Part shown: positions 15,707 to 23,485 of the stretch, one piece after another | How the letters are laid out: each line of letters opens with the position of its first letter | Numbering within the stretch: position 1 is the first letter of the stretch | NCBI GenBank assembly: GCA_910589275.1 | Contig: CAJUTH010000041.1 | Span: 1-30,860 of the forward strand | DNA from: an uncultured Dorea sp. | GTDB taxonomy: Bacteria; Bacillota; Clostridia; Lachnospirales; Lachnospiraceae | DNA: 30,860 nucleotides | Direction of reading: 5' to 3' | The notes under the pieces: model-generated | Database searches by the model: none | The model's input: only the letters and a program-made list of their open reading frames with translations | What the model was told of the DNA's origin: nothing | Position numbers and translations under genes: made by a program

Positions 15707-17579
15707 AGATGGATATGATGTTATTGTAGTTGGGGCAGGACATGCGGGATGTGAAGCAGCGCTTGCCTGCGCGAGATTAGGATTTCAAACTTTGATATTT
15801 ACAGTTAGTGTAGATAGTATAGCTTTGATGCCTTGTAATCCAAATATTGGAGGCAGTTCAAAGGGGCATCTTGTAAGAGAAGTGGATGCTCTTGGAGGGG
15901 AAATGGGAAAGGTAATTGATAAGACCTTTATTCAATCTAAGATGCTGAATAAGTCAAAGGGACCCGCAGTCCATTCCTTGCGCGCTCAGGCTGATAAGGC
16001 AAACTACAGCAGAACGATGAGACGTGTTCTTGAAAATCAGGAAAGACTTGATATGAAGCAGCAGGAGGTTGTCCGGATATTAAGTGATAATGATAAGGTT
16101 ACTGGTGTACAAACTTATTCGGGGGCAATATATTCTTGTAAGGCTGTTATTCTTTGTACCGGAACTTATCTGAAGGCAAGATGTATTTATGGTGACGTTA
16201 GTACAAATACAGGGCCAAATGGATTGCAGGCAGCTAATTTTTTGACAGATAGTTTGAAAGAATTAGGAATAAAAATGTATCGCTTTAAGACGGGAACTCC
16301 CGCTAGAATTGATAGAAATTCAGTGGATTTTTCAAAAATGGAAGAACAATTTGGTGATGAGAAAGTCGTGCCTTTTTCATTTTCTACAAATCCTGTGGAT
16401 GTTCAGATTAGTCAAGCATCTTGCTGGCTTACTTATACAAATGAAAAGACGCATGATATTATTAGAAATAATTTAGACCGTTCTCCATTATTTTCAGGAA
16501 TGATAGAGGGAACAGGACCTAGATATTGTCCTTCTATTGAAGATAAGGTAGTTAAATTTCCTGATAAAAATAGACATCAGGTATTTATTGAACCGGAAGG
16601 TCTTGAAACGAATGAAATGTATATAGGAGGAATGTCTAGTTCGCTTCCGGAGGATGTTCAATATGATATGTATCGGACTGTCCCCGGATTAGAAAGAGTA
16701 AAAATTGTAAGAAATGCTTATGCAATAGAATATGATTGTATTGATGCGAGGCAGTTAAAACCTACTTTAGAATTTAAAGCTATTGAAGGTTTATTCAGCG
16801 GCGGACAGTTTAACGGCAGTTCTGGTTATGAAGAAGCTGCAGCGCAGGGATTAATTGCCGGAATTAATGCTGCAATGAAAATAAAGGGAATGGATGGTAT
16901 TGTTTTAGATCGTTCGCAGGCATATATTGGTGTGTTAATTGATGATCTTGTTACAAAGGAAAGTCATGAGCCTTATCGTATGATGACGTCTAGAGCGGAA
17001 TATCGTTTACTTTTAAGACAGGATAATGCTGATCAGAGGCTTACAAAAATAGGACATGATATTGGTTTAATATCTGAAGAAAGATATCAAAAATTTATTG
17101 AAAAAATGAAATATATAGATTTGGAATTAGATCGTTTATCAAATGTTTATGTAGGTACATCGGAGGAAGTGCAGAATCTTTTAAAGAAGTATGGAAGTAC
17201 GCCGTTAATATCTGGTATTTCTTTAAAAGAATTAATATGCCGTCCGGAATTATCCTATAGTATATTGTCTATTATAGATAAAGACCGTCCAGAATTTCCG
17301 GAGGATCTAAAGGATGAAATACAAGAACAGGTAAACATAAGAATTAAGTACGAAGGATATATTAATCGGCAGTTACGGCAGGTTGAGCAATTTAAAAAGC
17401 TTGAAAATAAGAAAATCCCAATGGATATAGATTATGATTCAATTAAAAGTTTGAGAATAGAGGCTGTACAAAAACTAAAGGAATTGCGTCCTGTATCAAT
17501 AGGACAGGCATCTAGAATATCAGGTGTTTCTCCTGCTGATATTTCTGTTTTATTAGTGTATATTGGAGGTAGGGAATGA
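15672..17579 (+). CDS. mnmG: tRNA uridine 5-carboxymethylaminomethyl synthesis enzyme MnmG
   Basis: A 635-residue FAD-dependent partner of MnmE. The Rossmann motif VVGAGHAGCEAA is at 19-30. Conserved MPCNPNIGGSSKGHLVREVDALGG follows (core CNPNIGG). GLFSGGQFNGSSGYEEAAAQGLIAG-type motifs lie near 375-395 (core GGQFNGSSGYEEAA), and the C-terminal tRNA-binding helical domain follows. The ATG at 15672 lies inside the end of mnmE (35-bp overlap) with GAGAGG about 9 nt upstream; no later in-frame start exists before the FAD motif. Its stop overlaps rsmG by ATGA. Confidence 0.96.
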   Translation: MKFSANSVWENRDGYDVIVVGAGHAGCEAALACARLGFQTLIFTVSVDSIALMPCNPNIGGSSKGHLVREVDALGGEMGKVIDKTFIQSKMLNKSKGPAVHSLRAQADKANYSRTMRRVLENQERLDMKQQEVVRILSDNDKVTGVQTYSGAIYSCKAVILCTGTYLKARCIYGDVSTNTGPNGLQAANFLTDSLKELGIKMYRFKTGTPARIDRNSVDFSKMEEQFGDEKVVPFSFSTNPVDVQISQASCWLTYTNEKTHDIIRNNLDRSPLFSGMIEGTGPRYCPSIEDKVVKFPDKNRHQVFIEPEGLETNEMYIGGMSSSLPEDVQYDMYRTVPGLERVKIVRNAYAIEYDCIDARQLKPTLEFKAIEGLFSGGQFNGSSGYEEAAAQGLIAGINAAMKIKGMDGIVLDRSQAYIGVLIDDLVTKESHEPYRMMTSRAEYRLLLRQDNADQRLTKIGHDIGLISEERYQKFIEKMKYIDLELDRLSNVYVGTSEEVQNLLKKYGSTPLISGISLKELICRPELSYSILSIIDKDRPEFPEDLKDEIQEQVNIRIKYEGYINRQLRQVEQFKKLENKKIPMDIDYDSIKSLRIEAVQKLKELRPVSIGQASRISGVSPADISVLLVYIGGRE

Positions 17580-18286
17580 GCTTAAAATTTGAAGAAATGC
17601 TTGATGAATTTAATATTTCTTATACAGATAGAATGATTGAGCAATTCAATTTATATTATGATATTCTTATTCAATGGAATAAATTTATGAATTTAACAGG
17701 GATAACAGAGTATTATGATGTGACCGTGAAACATTTTATCGATAGTTTATCTATAGTAAAAATAATAGATATGACAAATGTTACTTCTTTAATTGATGTA
17801 GGTACAGGAGCTGGTTTTCCAGGTGTTCCTATAAAAATAATTTTTCCTCATATTAAGATTTGCTTATTGGATTCATTGAATAAAAGGGTTAAATTCTTGA
17901 ATGAGATTATTAGTAAATTGGATTTAGATAACATCTCTGCATTGCACGGACGGGCAGAAGAGATTGCAAAAAGAGGAGAATATCGTGAAAAATATGATTT
18001 GTGTGTTTCACGTGCGGTTGCTAATTTATCTTCGCTTTCCGAATATTGTCTTCCTTTTGTAAAAAAAGGCGGTCAGTTTATATCTTATAAGTCTAGTGAT
18101 ATAGATAAAGAACTATTATCTTCTAAACATGCGATAAGTGTTTTAGGGGGTGAGATAGAAGATATTATAAAGTTTAAACTGCCTAATACTGATATTGATC
18201 GTTCTCTTATATTAATTAATAAGGTAAACGAGACAAATAGAAAATATCCTCGTAAAGCTGGAATGCCAACGAAAGAGCCTCTATAA
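17576..18286 (+). CDS. rsmG: 16S rRNA (guanine-N7) methyltransferase RsmG
   Basis: A 236-residue SAM-dependent methyltransferase that modifies G527 of 16S rRNA. SAM-binding motif I is DVGTGAGFPG at 74-83, followed by LLDSLNKRVKFLNEI and the VSRAVANLSSLSEYCLPFV region. It ends with RKYPRKAGMPTKEPL, the usual C-terminal RsmG end. Its ATG overlaps the mnmG stop (ATGA), showing translational coupling. A terminator stem starts in its last codons. Confidence 0.96.
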   Translation: MSLKFEEMLDEFNISYTDRMIEQFNLYYDILIQWNKFMNLTGITEYYDVTVKHFIDSLSIVKIIDMTNVTSLIDVGTGAGFPGVPIKIIFPHIKICLLDSLNKRVKFLNEIISKLDLDNISALHGRAEEIAKRGEYREKYDLCVSRAVANLSSLSEYCLPFVKKGGQFISYKSSDIDKELLSSKHAISVLGGEIEDIIKFKLPNTDIDRSLILINKVNETNRKYPRKAGMPTKEPL

Positions 18287-18304
18287 TGTATGAGGTTCTT
18301 TTTA
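18272..18304 (+). terminator. terminator overlapping the rsmG 3' end
   Basis: AAAGAGCCTC (18272-18281) pairs with GAGGTTCTTT (18292-18301), a 10-bp stem with one G-U pair, and runs into a T-tract. The 5' arm is rsmG coding sequence. Confidence 0.8.
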
Positions 18305-18331
18305 TTTGAAATATATTATTTATTCTATTTA

Positions 18332-18347
18332 TGTTTCACGTGAAACA
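18332..18347. promoter_or_regulatory. parS: parS site 1
   Basis: Perfect 16-bp palindrome TGTTTCACGTGAAACA, the ParB-binding consensus, 45 bp after rsmG. Confidence 0.97.
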
Positions 18348-18369
18348 TCTTTTATTTACAATTATATAA

Positions 18370-18385
18370 TGTTTCACGTGAAACA
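18370..18385. promoter_or_regulatory. parS: parS site 2
   Basis: Second perfect TGTTTCACGTGAAACA, 38 bp after the first measured start to start. It is extended by flanking ATATAA/TTATAT into a longer dyad. Confidence 0.97.
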
Positions 18386-18707
18386 TTATATAAAAAGTGA
18401 AAATGTATTGATTTTCCATATTTATCTATTTTAGTAAAAATATTTTCTATAATTAATATACAAATAACATGTAAATTTGCAAAATGAATAATCATGTTAA
18501 ACTATATTCTAATTGCGGTTTTATCAATATTTCTATATCATTGTGTATAAAATGAAAAATATCATGTTATACATTTATTTAGGTAGAGATGATTTAATTA
18601 ATGGTTACTATTTGTAGGGCATTTTTTAGACAGTGGGATAAATCAGTGTATTTTCTCTAAACAGACAATTGAAAAGCACTTTAAATAGAAATGAGTATTA
18701 ACCTATT

Positions 18708-18746
18708 GTGACTTAGTCATGAAGGTTCTCTTTAAGTGACTTAGTC
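18708..18746 (+). repeat. direct repeat GTGACTTAGTC, two copies
   Basis: GTGACTTAGTC occurs at 18708-18718 and 18736-18746, 28 bp start to start. The core TGACTTAGTCA of the first copy is itself a near-perfect dyad, as expected of a dimeric regulator site. What binds it is unknown. Confidence 0.5.
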
Positions 18747-18859
18747 TCGGTTAGTTGATAGTTCATCGGAATATTGCTTTGTCTGATTATAGAGAGTATA
18801 CAGATTTAACCTGCGTCCTCCAATTACTATGCAAATAATAATAATTAAAAAAATAATAA

Positions 18860-18875
18860 TGTTTCACGTGAAACA
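18860..18875. promoter_or_regulatory. parS: parS site 3
   Basis: Third perfect TGTTTCACGTGAAACA, 39 bp upstream of the parA -10 element, so ParB bound here could also affect parA-parB expression. Confidence 0.97.
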
Positions 18876-18911
18876 TTATAGCTTTCAAGTATAGATTCTG
18901 TCTTTGAAATG

Positions 18912-18920
18912 TGTTATAAT
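18912..18920 (+). promoter_or_regulatory. extended -10 promoter for parA
   Basis: TGTTATAAT (18912-18920) is a perfect extended -10 (TGnTATAAT), with only a weak -35 (TAGATT, 18892-18897) 17 bp upstream. The parA start is 26 bp downstream. Confidence 0.65.
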
Positions 18921-18946
18921 AGTCAAGCAAAGAAAGGGGAATAAAG

Positions 18947-19705
18947 ATGGGAAGAATTATTGCAATAGCCAATCAGAAAGGTGGAGTTGGTAAAACAACA
19001 ACAGCTATAAATTTGTCAGCTTGTCTTGCAGAAAAAGGAAAAAAGGTTTTGGCAGTTGATATGGATCCGCAGGGAAATATGACAAGCGGTCTAGGATTAG
19101 ATAAAGAAGAAATTGAAAAAACTGTATATGACCTAATTATAGGAGAAGCAGGCATAGAAGAAGTAATATGTAAGGATGCATTGGAAAATCTAGATATACT
19201 CCCTACTGGAATAGATTTATCGGCTGCAGAGATTGAATTGATTGGTGTTGAAAATAAAGAATATATAATTCGTGATGAAGTACATAAGGTTAGAGATAAT
19301 TATGATTTTATAATTATCGATTGCCCTCCTTCCCTTAATACACTTACGATTAATGCAATGACTACAGCAGATAGCGTTATTGTACCCATTCAATGTGAGT
19401 ATTATGCATTGGAAGGGTTAAGTCAGTTGATGCATACGATTGAATTAGTTAAGGAACGATTAAATCCAATTTTGGAAATGGAAGGTATTGTTTTTACTAT
19501 GTATGATGGAAGGACAAACCTTTCGCTCCAAGTAGTGGAAAATGTAAAAGATAATATAAAACAAAATATATACAAATCGATAATCCCAAGAAATATACGT
19601 TTAGCAGAAGCTCCAAGTTATGGTATGCCAATTAATCTATATGATGAAAAATCAGCAGGAGCAGAACACTACCGAATGTTGGCAGATGAAGTGATACATA
19701 AATAA
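18947..19705 (+). CDS. parA: chromosome partitioning ATPase ParA/Soj
   Basis: A 252-residue deviant Walker ATPase. The KGGVGKTT box is at residues 11-18, VDMDPQGN near 38-45 and IIDCPPSLNT near 122-131. It works with ParB to segregate the origin and, in Bacillus, also controls DnaA. GAAAGGGG lies upstream of the ATG. It is followed by parB after 23 bp and preceded by a parS site, the normal chromosomal arrangement. Confidence 0.96.
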   Translation: MGRIIAIANQKGGVGKTTTAINLSACLAEKGKKVLAVDMDPQGNMTSGLGLDKEEIEKTVYDLIIGEAGIEEVICKDALENLDILPTGIDLSAAEIELIGVENKEYIIRDEVHKVRDNYDFIIIDCPPSLNTLTINAMTTADSVIVPIQCEYYALEGLSQLMHTIELVKERLNPILEMEGIVFTMYDGRTNLSLQVVENVKDNIKQNIYKSIIPRNIRLAEAPSYGMPINLYDEKSAGAEHYRMLADEVIHK

Positions 19706-19728
19706 ATCGTATATAGGAGGGGAATAAT

Positions 19729-20634
19729 ATGGCAGTAAAGAAAAAGGGATTAGGAAAAGGTTTGGACAGCTTGATTCCAGATAATAAGTCTGTAAAAAGC
19801 CAGACAGTTATTAAAAAGGAAATAGGAGAGCAAGGTACGGGAGAACAAATGCTGAAGCTGAATATGGTAGAACCAAACCGAGAACAGCCAAGAAAATATT
19901 TTGAAGAAGACAGTCTTTTAGAATTAGCAGATTCTATTAAACAGTATGGGGTACTTCAGCCTTTGCTCGTAAGAAAGAGGAAAGATTATTATGAAATAAT
20001 TGCTGGAGAAAGAAGATGGAGAGCTGCTAAACTTGCAGGAGTAAAAGAAATTCCAGTAATAATAAAAGACTATACAGAGCAGGAAGTTGTAGAGATTGCT
20101 TTGATCGAAAATATACAAAGGGAGAATTTGAATCCAATTGAGGAAGCTATGGCATTTAAAAAGCTTCTTACAGAATTTAATTTAAAACAAGATGAAGTTG
20201 CAGAAAGGGTTTCTAAAAGCAGAACTGCAGTCACAAATTCAATGAGACTTTTAAAATTGAATGAAAAAGTTCAACAGATGATTATTGACGATATGATAAG
20301 TACCGGACATGCAAGAGCTCTTTTAGCAATAGATGATCAACAGCAACAACATATGCTTGCAGTTAAAATATTTGATGAGAAGCTGAGTGTGCGTGAAACT
20401 GAAAAACTAATAAAGAATATCAAGTCGCCAAAAGAACAAATAAAGAAAGAAAAGAAAATTGAAAATTCATTCATTTATGAAGATTTAGAAGAAAAAATGA
20501 AAATGGCGCTTGGGACTAAAGTTAAAGTACTTGCTAAAGGAAATGGAAAAGGAAAAATAGAGATAGAATATTATTCAGACAGTGAACTAGAACGTATGTT
20601 CGATATTATTACATCTGGACGAAAAGAGGAGTAG
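19729..20634 (+). CDS. parB: chromosome partitioning protein ParB/Spo0J
   Basis: A 301-residue CTP-dependent DNA clamp that loads at parS. The N-terminal peptide KGLGKGLDSLIP binds ParA. The CTP-binding motifs are GERRWRAA (93-100) and ENIQREN (127-133). A helix-turn-helix follows at about 155-180 (DEVAERVSKSRTAVTNSMRLL, core SKSRTAVTNS), and a C-terminal dimerisation domain ends the protein. AGGAGGGG precedes the ATG. Its cognate sites are the three parS copies upstream of parA. Confidence 0.96.
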   Translation: MAVKKKGLGKGLDSLIPDNKSVKSQTVIKKEIGEQGTGEQMLKLNMVEPNREQPRKYFEEDSLLELADSIKQYGVLQPLLVRKRKDYYEIIAGERRWRAAKLAGVKEIPVIIKDYTEQEVVEIALIENIQRENLNPIEEAMAFKKLLTEFNLKQDEVAERVSKSRTAVTNSMRLLKLNEKVQQMIIDDMISTGHARALLAIDDQQQQHMLAVKIFDEKLSVRETEKLIKNIKSPKEQIKKEKKIENSFIYEDLEEKMKMALGTKVKVLAKGNGKGKIEIEYYSDSELERMFDIITSGRKEE

Positions 20635-20660
20635 TATACAAAACATAAGGAGAGTTATAT

Positions 20661-21191
20661 ATGGAAAGTAAAATATTAGCCAAACTGGGGATAGATCCAG
20701 CATTTATATTTTTGTTTCTCTTGATATTGATTATTGTACTTTTTGTATTATATGTAAATATCAGTTTGAAATATGATCGATTAAAGACAAGCTATGCTTC
20801 GTTTATGAGAGGAAAAGATGGGAAAAATCTAGAAGAGAGCATTCTTAGTAAATTTTCTGAGATTGATACTTTGGCTAAAATGGCTAAGCAAAATAGATCC
20901 GATGTGAAGACAATGTTAAAGATGACAGAGAATTGTATTCAAAAATGCGGACTTGTTAAGTATGATGCATTTAATGAAATGGGCGGAAAATTGAGTTTTG
21001 CATTAGCTTTTTTGGACAGCAATAATAATGGATGGATTATGAACGCAATGCATAGCAGAGAAGGATGTTTTACTTATGCAAAAGAAATTGTAAAAGGGGA
21101 AAGTTATGTAGAACTTGCGGAGGAAGAAGCAGAAGCTTTGGATCGTGCAATATATAATGAAGATTATATGATGGAAGCTGCGGCGAAGTGA
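20661..21191 (+). CDS. DUF4446 family membrane protein
   Basis: A 176-residue protein. One strong transmembrane segment lies near residues 15-37 (FIFLFLLILIIVLFVLYV). A short helical, coiled-coil-prone stretch follows (about 40-90), then a soluble domain with YDAFNEMGGKLSFALAFLD and GWIMNAMHSREGCFTYAKEI, the conserved core of DUF4446. Genes of this family commonly follow parB in Clostridia. The function is unknown; the location suggests a membrane factor linked to origin segregation, which is inference only. AAGGAGAG lies upstream of the ATG, 26 bp after parB. Confidence 0.85.
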   Translation: MESKILAKLGIDPAFIFLFLLILIIVLFVLYVNISLKYDRLKTSYASFMRGKDGKNLEESILSKFSEIDTLAKMAKQNRSDVKTMLKMTENCIQKCGLVKYDAFNEMGGKLSFALAFLDSNNNGWIMNAMHSREGCFTYAKEIVKGESYVELAEEEAEALDRAIYNEDYMMEAAAK

Positions 21192-21234
21192 GAACTAAGA
21201 GAAAAAGAATAAAGAGAATAGAAAGGATAAAAAA

Positions 21235-22518
21235 ATGTTAGATATTAAATTTGTTAGAATGAATCCAGATGTAGTAAAAGAGAATATTAAGAAAAAATTT
21301 CAGGATGAAAAAATTCCACTGGTGGATGAGGTATTAGAGTTAGATAAAAAGAATAGAGATATTAAACAGGAGGTTGAAGCGCTCCGCGCAGAGAGAAATA
21401 AGATATCTAAGCAGATTGGAGCATGCATGGCTCAGGGAAAAAAAGAAGAAGCAGAAGAGTTGAAATCACAAGTTCAGAAAAACGCAGCCAGAGTAGAGTC
21501 TTTATCTGCAGAGGAAAAGGAAGTGGAGGCCCAGATTAAGAAAAATATGATGATCATTCCCAATATTATAGATCCGTCGGTTCCGATTGGTAAGGATGAC
21601 AGCGAAAATGTTGAGATTGAGAAATTCGGGGATCCGGTTGTGCCAGATTTTAATATTCCATACCATACAGATATTATGGAAAGTTTTCATGGTATTGATT
21701 TGGAAGCAGCGGGAAAGGTGGCTGGTAACGGATTCTATTATCTGATGGGAGATATAGCGAGACTGCATTCTTCTGTGATAAGTTATGCACGTGATTTTAT
21801 GATAGACAGAGGATTTACTTACTGTGTGCCGCCGTTTATGATTCGCAGCAATGTGGTTACGGGAGTAATGAGTTTTGCAGAAATGGATGCTATGATGTAT
21901 AAAATAGAGGGCGAAGACCTGTATTTGATCGGAACAAGCGAGCATTCTATGATAGGAAAGTTTATTGACACCCTGTTAGAGGAAGATAAACTTCCCCAGA
22001 CACTGACCAGCTATTCTCCATGCTTCCGCAAAGAAAAAGGGGCGCATGGCATAGAAGAAAGAGGTATTTATCGAATTCATCAGTTTGAAAAACAGGAAAT
22101 GATCGTTGTTTGTAAGCCGGAGGAAAGTATGAAATGGTATGATGTTCTCTGGAAAAATACAGTAGATTTATTCCGTTCTTTGGATATTCCGGTACGTACG
22201 TTGGAATGCTGTTCCGGAGATCTGGCAGATTTAAAGGTAAAATCCTGTGATGTAGAAGCATGGTCTCCGAGACAAAAGAAATATTTCGAGGTGGGAAGTT
22301 GTTCTAATCTTGGAGATGCTCAGGCAAGAAGACTTAGAATCCGTGTAAAGGGGGCAGAAGGAAAATATTTTGCACATACTTTGAATAATACCGTAGCCGC
22401 GCCTCCGAGAATGCTGATTGCATTTTTGGAAAATAATCTTCAGGCGGATGGTTCTGTGCGGATTCCAAAAGTACTCCGTCCTTATATGGGTGGTATGGAG
22501 AAAATTGAACGAAAATAA
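21235..22518 (+). CDS. serS: serine--tRNA ligase
   Basis: A 427-residue class II aminoacyl-tRNA synthetase charging tRNA-Ser. The N-terminal coiled-coil arm (about 28-105) is rich in Glu, Lys and Ala. Motif 2 is SPCFRKEKGAHGIEERGIYRIHQFEKQEM (core CFRKEKGA and RIHQFEKQE), and motif 3 Arg lies in PPRMLIAFLEN near 400. The usual PTAEVPL serine-site motif is replaced by GTSEHSM, and NGSGLAVGRTL by NNTVAAPPRML, so it belongs to a divergent SerRS type. No T-box leader is seen in the 43-bp gap upstream. GAAAGGA precedes the ATG. Confidence 0.95.
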   Translation: MLDIKFVRMNPDVVKENIKKKFQDEKIPLVDEVLELDKKNRDIKQEVEALRAERNKISKQIGACMAQGKKEEAEELKSQVQKNAARVESLSAEEKEVEAQIKKNMMIIPNIIDPSVPIGKDDSENVEIEKFGDPVVPDFNIPYHTDIMESFHGIDLEAAGKVAGNGFYYLMGDIARLHSSVISYARDFMIDRGFTYCVPPFMIRSNVVTGVMSFAEMDAMMYKIEGEDLYLIGTSEHSMIGKFIDTLLEEDKLPQTLTSYSPCFRKEKGAHGIEERGIYRIHQFEKQEMIVVCKPEESMKWYDVLWKNTVDLFRSLDIPVRTLECCSGDLADLKVKSCDVEAWSPRQKKYFEVGSCSNLGDAQARRLRIRVKGAEGKYFAHTLNNTVAAPPRMLIAFLENNLQADGSVRIPKVLRPYMGGMEKIERK

Positions 22519-22538
22519 ATATATAATGGGTAGAGAAA

Positions 22539-23414
22539 ATGCATAAATATCTTAATGCCATTGGATATGGCAGATTAACTTCGGAAAAAGAATTGAATGA
22601 GTTGTTGAAGGAAGCAGAAAATGTTTATTCGCATCACGAACTTGTAGCTCTTGATCCGGATATAGATTATTGTGAATACCGCACAGAATGTGCAGACGAT
22701 ATTGGGCTCTGTATTTGTGGAACCTCCGATACGGAAGAGCATTTTGAAAGACATTATTATTATCCGTATTTTAAAGGAAGCGGCGTAACTTCTAATACGG
22801 ACGTGATGATTGAAAGAAGAATGGATAAAGAAGCATATGCGGGAATCTGCGAGGATGCAAAGCTGGGAATCAGTTTGATTTTTCATTTGCAGAATACATC
22901 GGAATGTATGCGGATAGCAGGAGGGCAGGATCAAGAAATTAAAGAAATATCTATTACATTATCCGGTTTATGCAATTATGGGATGATTCTGCTTCCTATT
23001 ATGAAAAATCCGGAGCAGGAGAAGATAAGAAAAGAGGAATCTAAAAATAGAATGATGCTGCTTAGTGCAGCGAGAAACGGTGACCAATCTGCAATGGAAA
23101 GTTTGACTTTGGATGACCTTGATACCTATACAAAGGTATCAAGACGTCTGGTAACAGAAGATGTATTCAGTATTGTGGATACATATTTTATGCCGTTTGG
23201 GATAGAATGCGACAATTATTCTATTTTAGGGGAAATATTGAATATCCGAATAACTGAAAACTGGCAGACAGGAGAAGAATTGTATATCATGCATCTTAAC
23301 GTAAACGAATTAAAATTTGATGTATGCGTTCCAAAAGCAAATGTTGTGGGAGAACCAGCAGTAGGAAGAAGATTCAAAGGAACTATCTGGCTTCAGGGAA
23401 GAATAAATATTTAA
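22539..23414 (+). CDS. DUF3881 family protein
   Basis: A 291-residue soluble protein with no signal peptide or membrane segment. It is rich in acidic residues, and the N-terminus MHKYLNAIGYG and the middle LGISLIFHLQN are typical of DUF3881, a family largely restricted to Lachnospiraceae and relatives. Function is unknown. It lies 20 bp after serS on the same strand with a weak ribosome binding site (GGGTAGAG), so it is likely cotranscribed with serS. A strong terminator follows. Confidence 0.8.
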   Translation: MHKYLNAIGYGRLTSEKELNELLKEAENVYSHHELVALDPDIDYCEYRTECADDIGLCICGTSDTEEHFERHYYYPYFKGSGVTSNTDVMIERRMDKEAYAGICEDAKLGISLIFHLQNTSECMRIAGGQDQEIKEISITLSGLCNYGMILLPIMKNPEQEKIRKEESKNRMMLLSAARNGDQSAMESLTLDDLDTYTKVSRRLVTEDVFSIVDTYFMPFGIECDNYSILGEILNIRITENWQTGEELYIMHLNVNELKFDVCVPKANVVGEPAVGRRFKGTIWLQGRINI

Positions 23415-23426
23415 GAATTTAAGAAA

Positions 23427-23476
23427 GATCCGCCTATATAGTCTGAAATAATTTTGGCTGTATAGGCGGATTTTGT
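23427..23476. terminator. bidirectional terminator between the DUF3881 and transporter genes
   Basis: ATCCGCCTATATAG (23428-23441) pairs with CTGTATAGGCGGAT (23458-23471), a 14-bp stem with one G-U pair, followed by TTTTG on the plus strand and TTTCTT on the minus strand. It lies between two converging genes. Confidence 0.9.
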
Positions 23477-23485
23477 TACTAAGAT

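Larger units (their letters stand above)
18305..18914. other. long AT-rich intergenic region before parA
   Basis: About 610 bp with no convincing gene on either strand. It holds three parS sites (annotated separately), a short direct repeat, and otherwise very AT-rich sequence with stops in all frames. No noc-like gene, tRNA or riboswitch was recognised. It may be kept free of genes as a ParB loading zone. Confidence 0.7.

Noticed and set aside
18305..18946. Possible noc gene or small RNA in the long gap before parA
   Set aside because: Stops occur in all frames and no paired structure with a terminator was seen; only parS sites and short repeats can be supported.
21192..21234. T-box leader for serS
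   Set aside because: Only 43 bp separate serS from the DUF4446 gene, with no room for a T-box and no terminator hairpin.
21502..21945. 147-residue minus-strand open frame inside serS
   Set aside because: Antisense to a conserved synthetase, no ribosome binding site and composition typical of a reverse-complement shadow.
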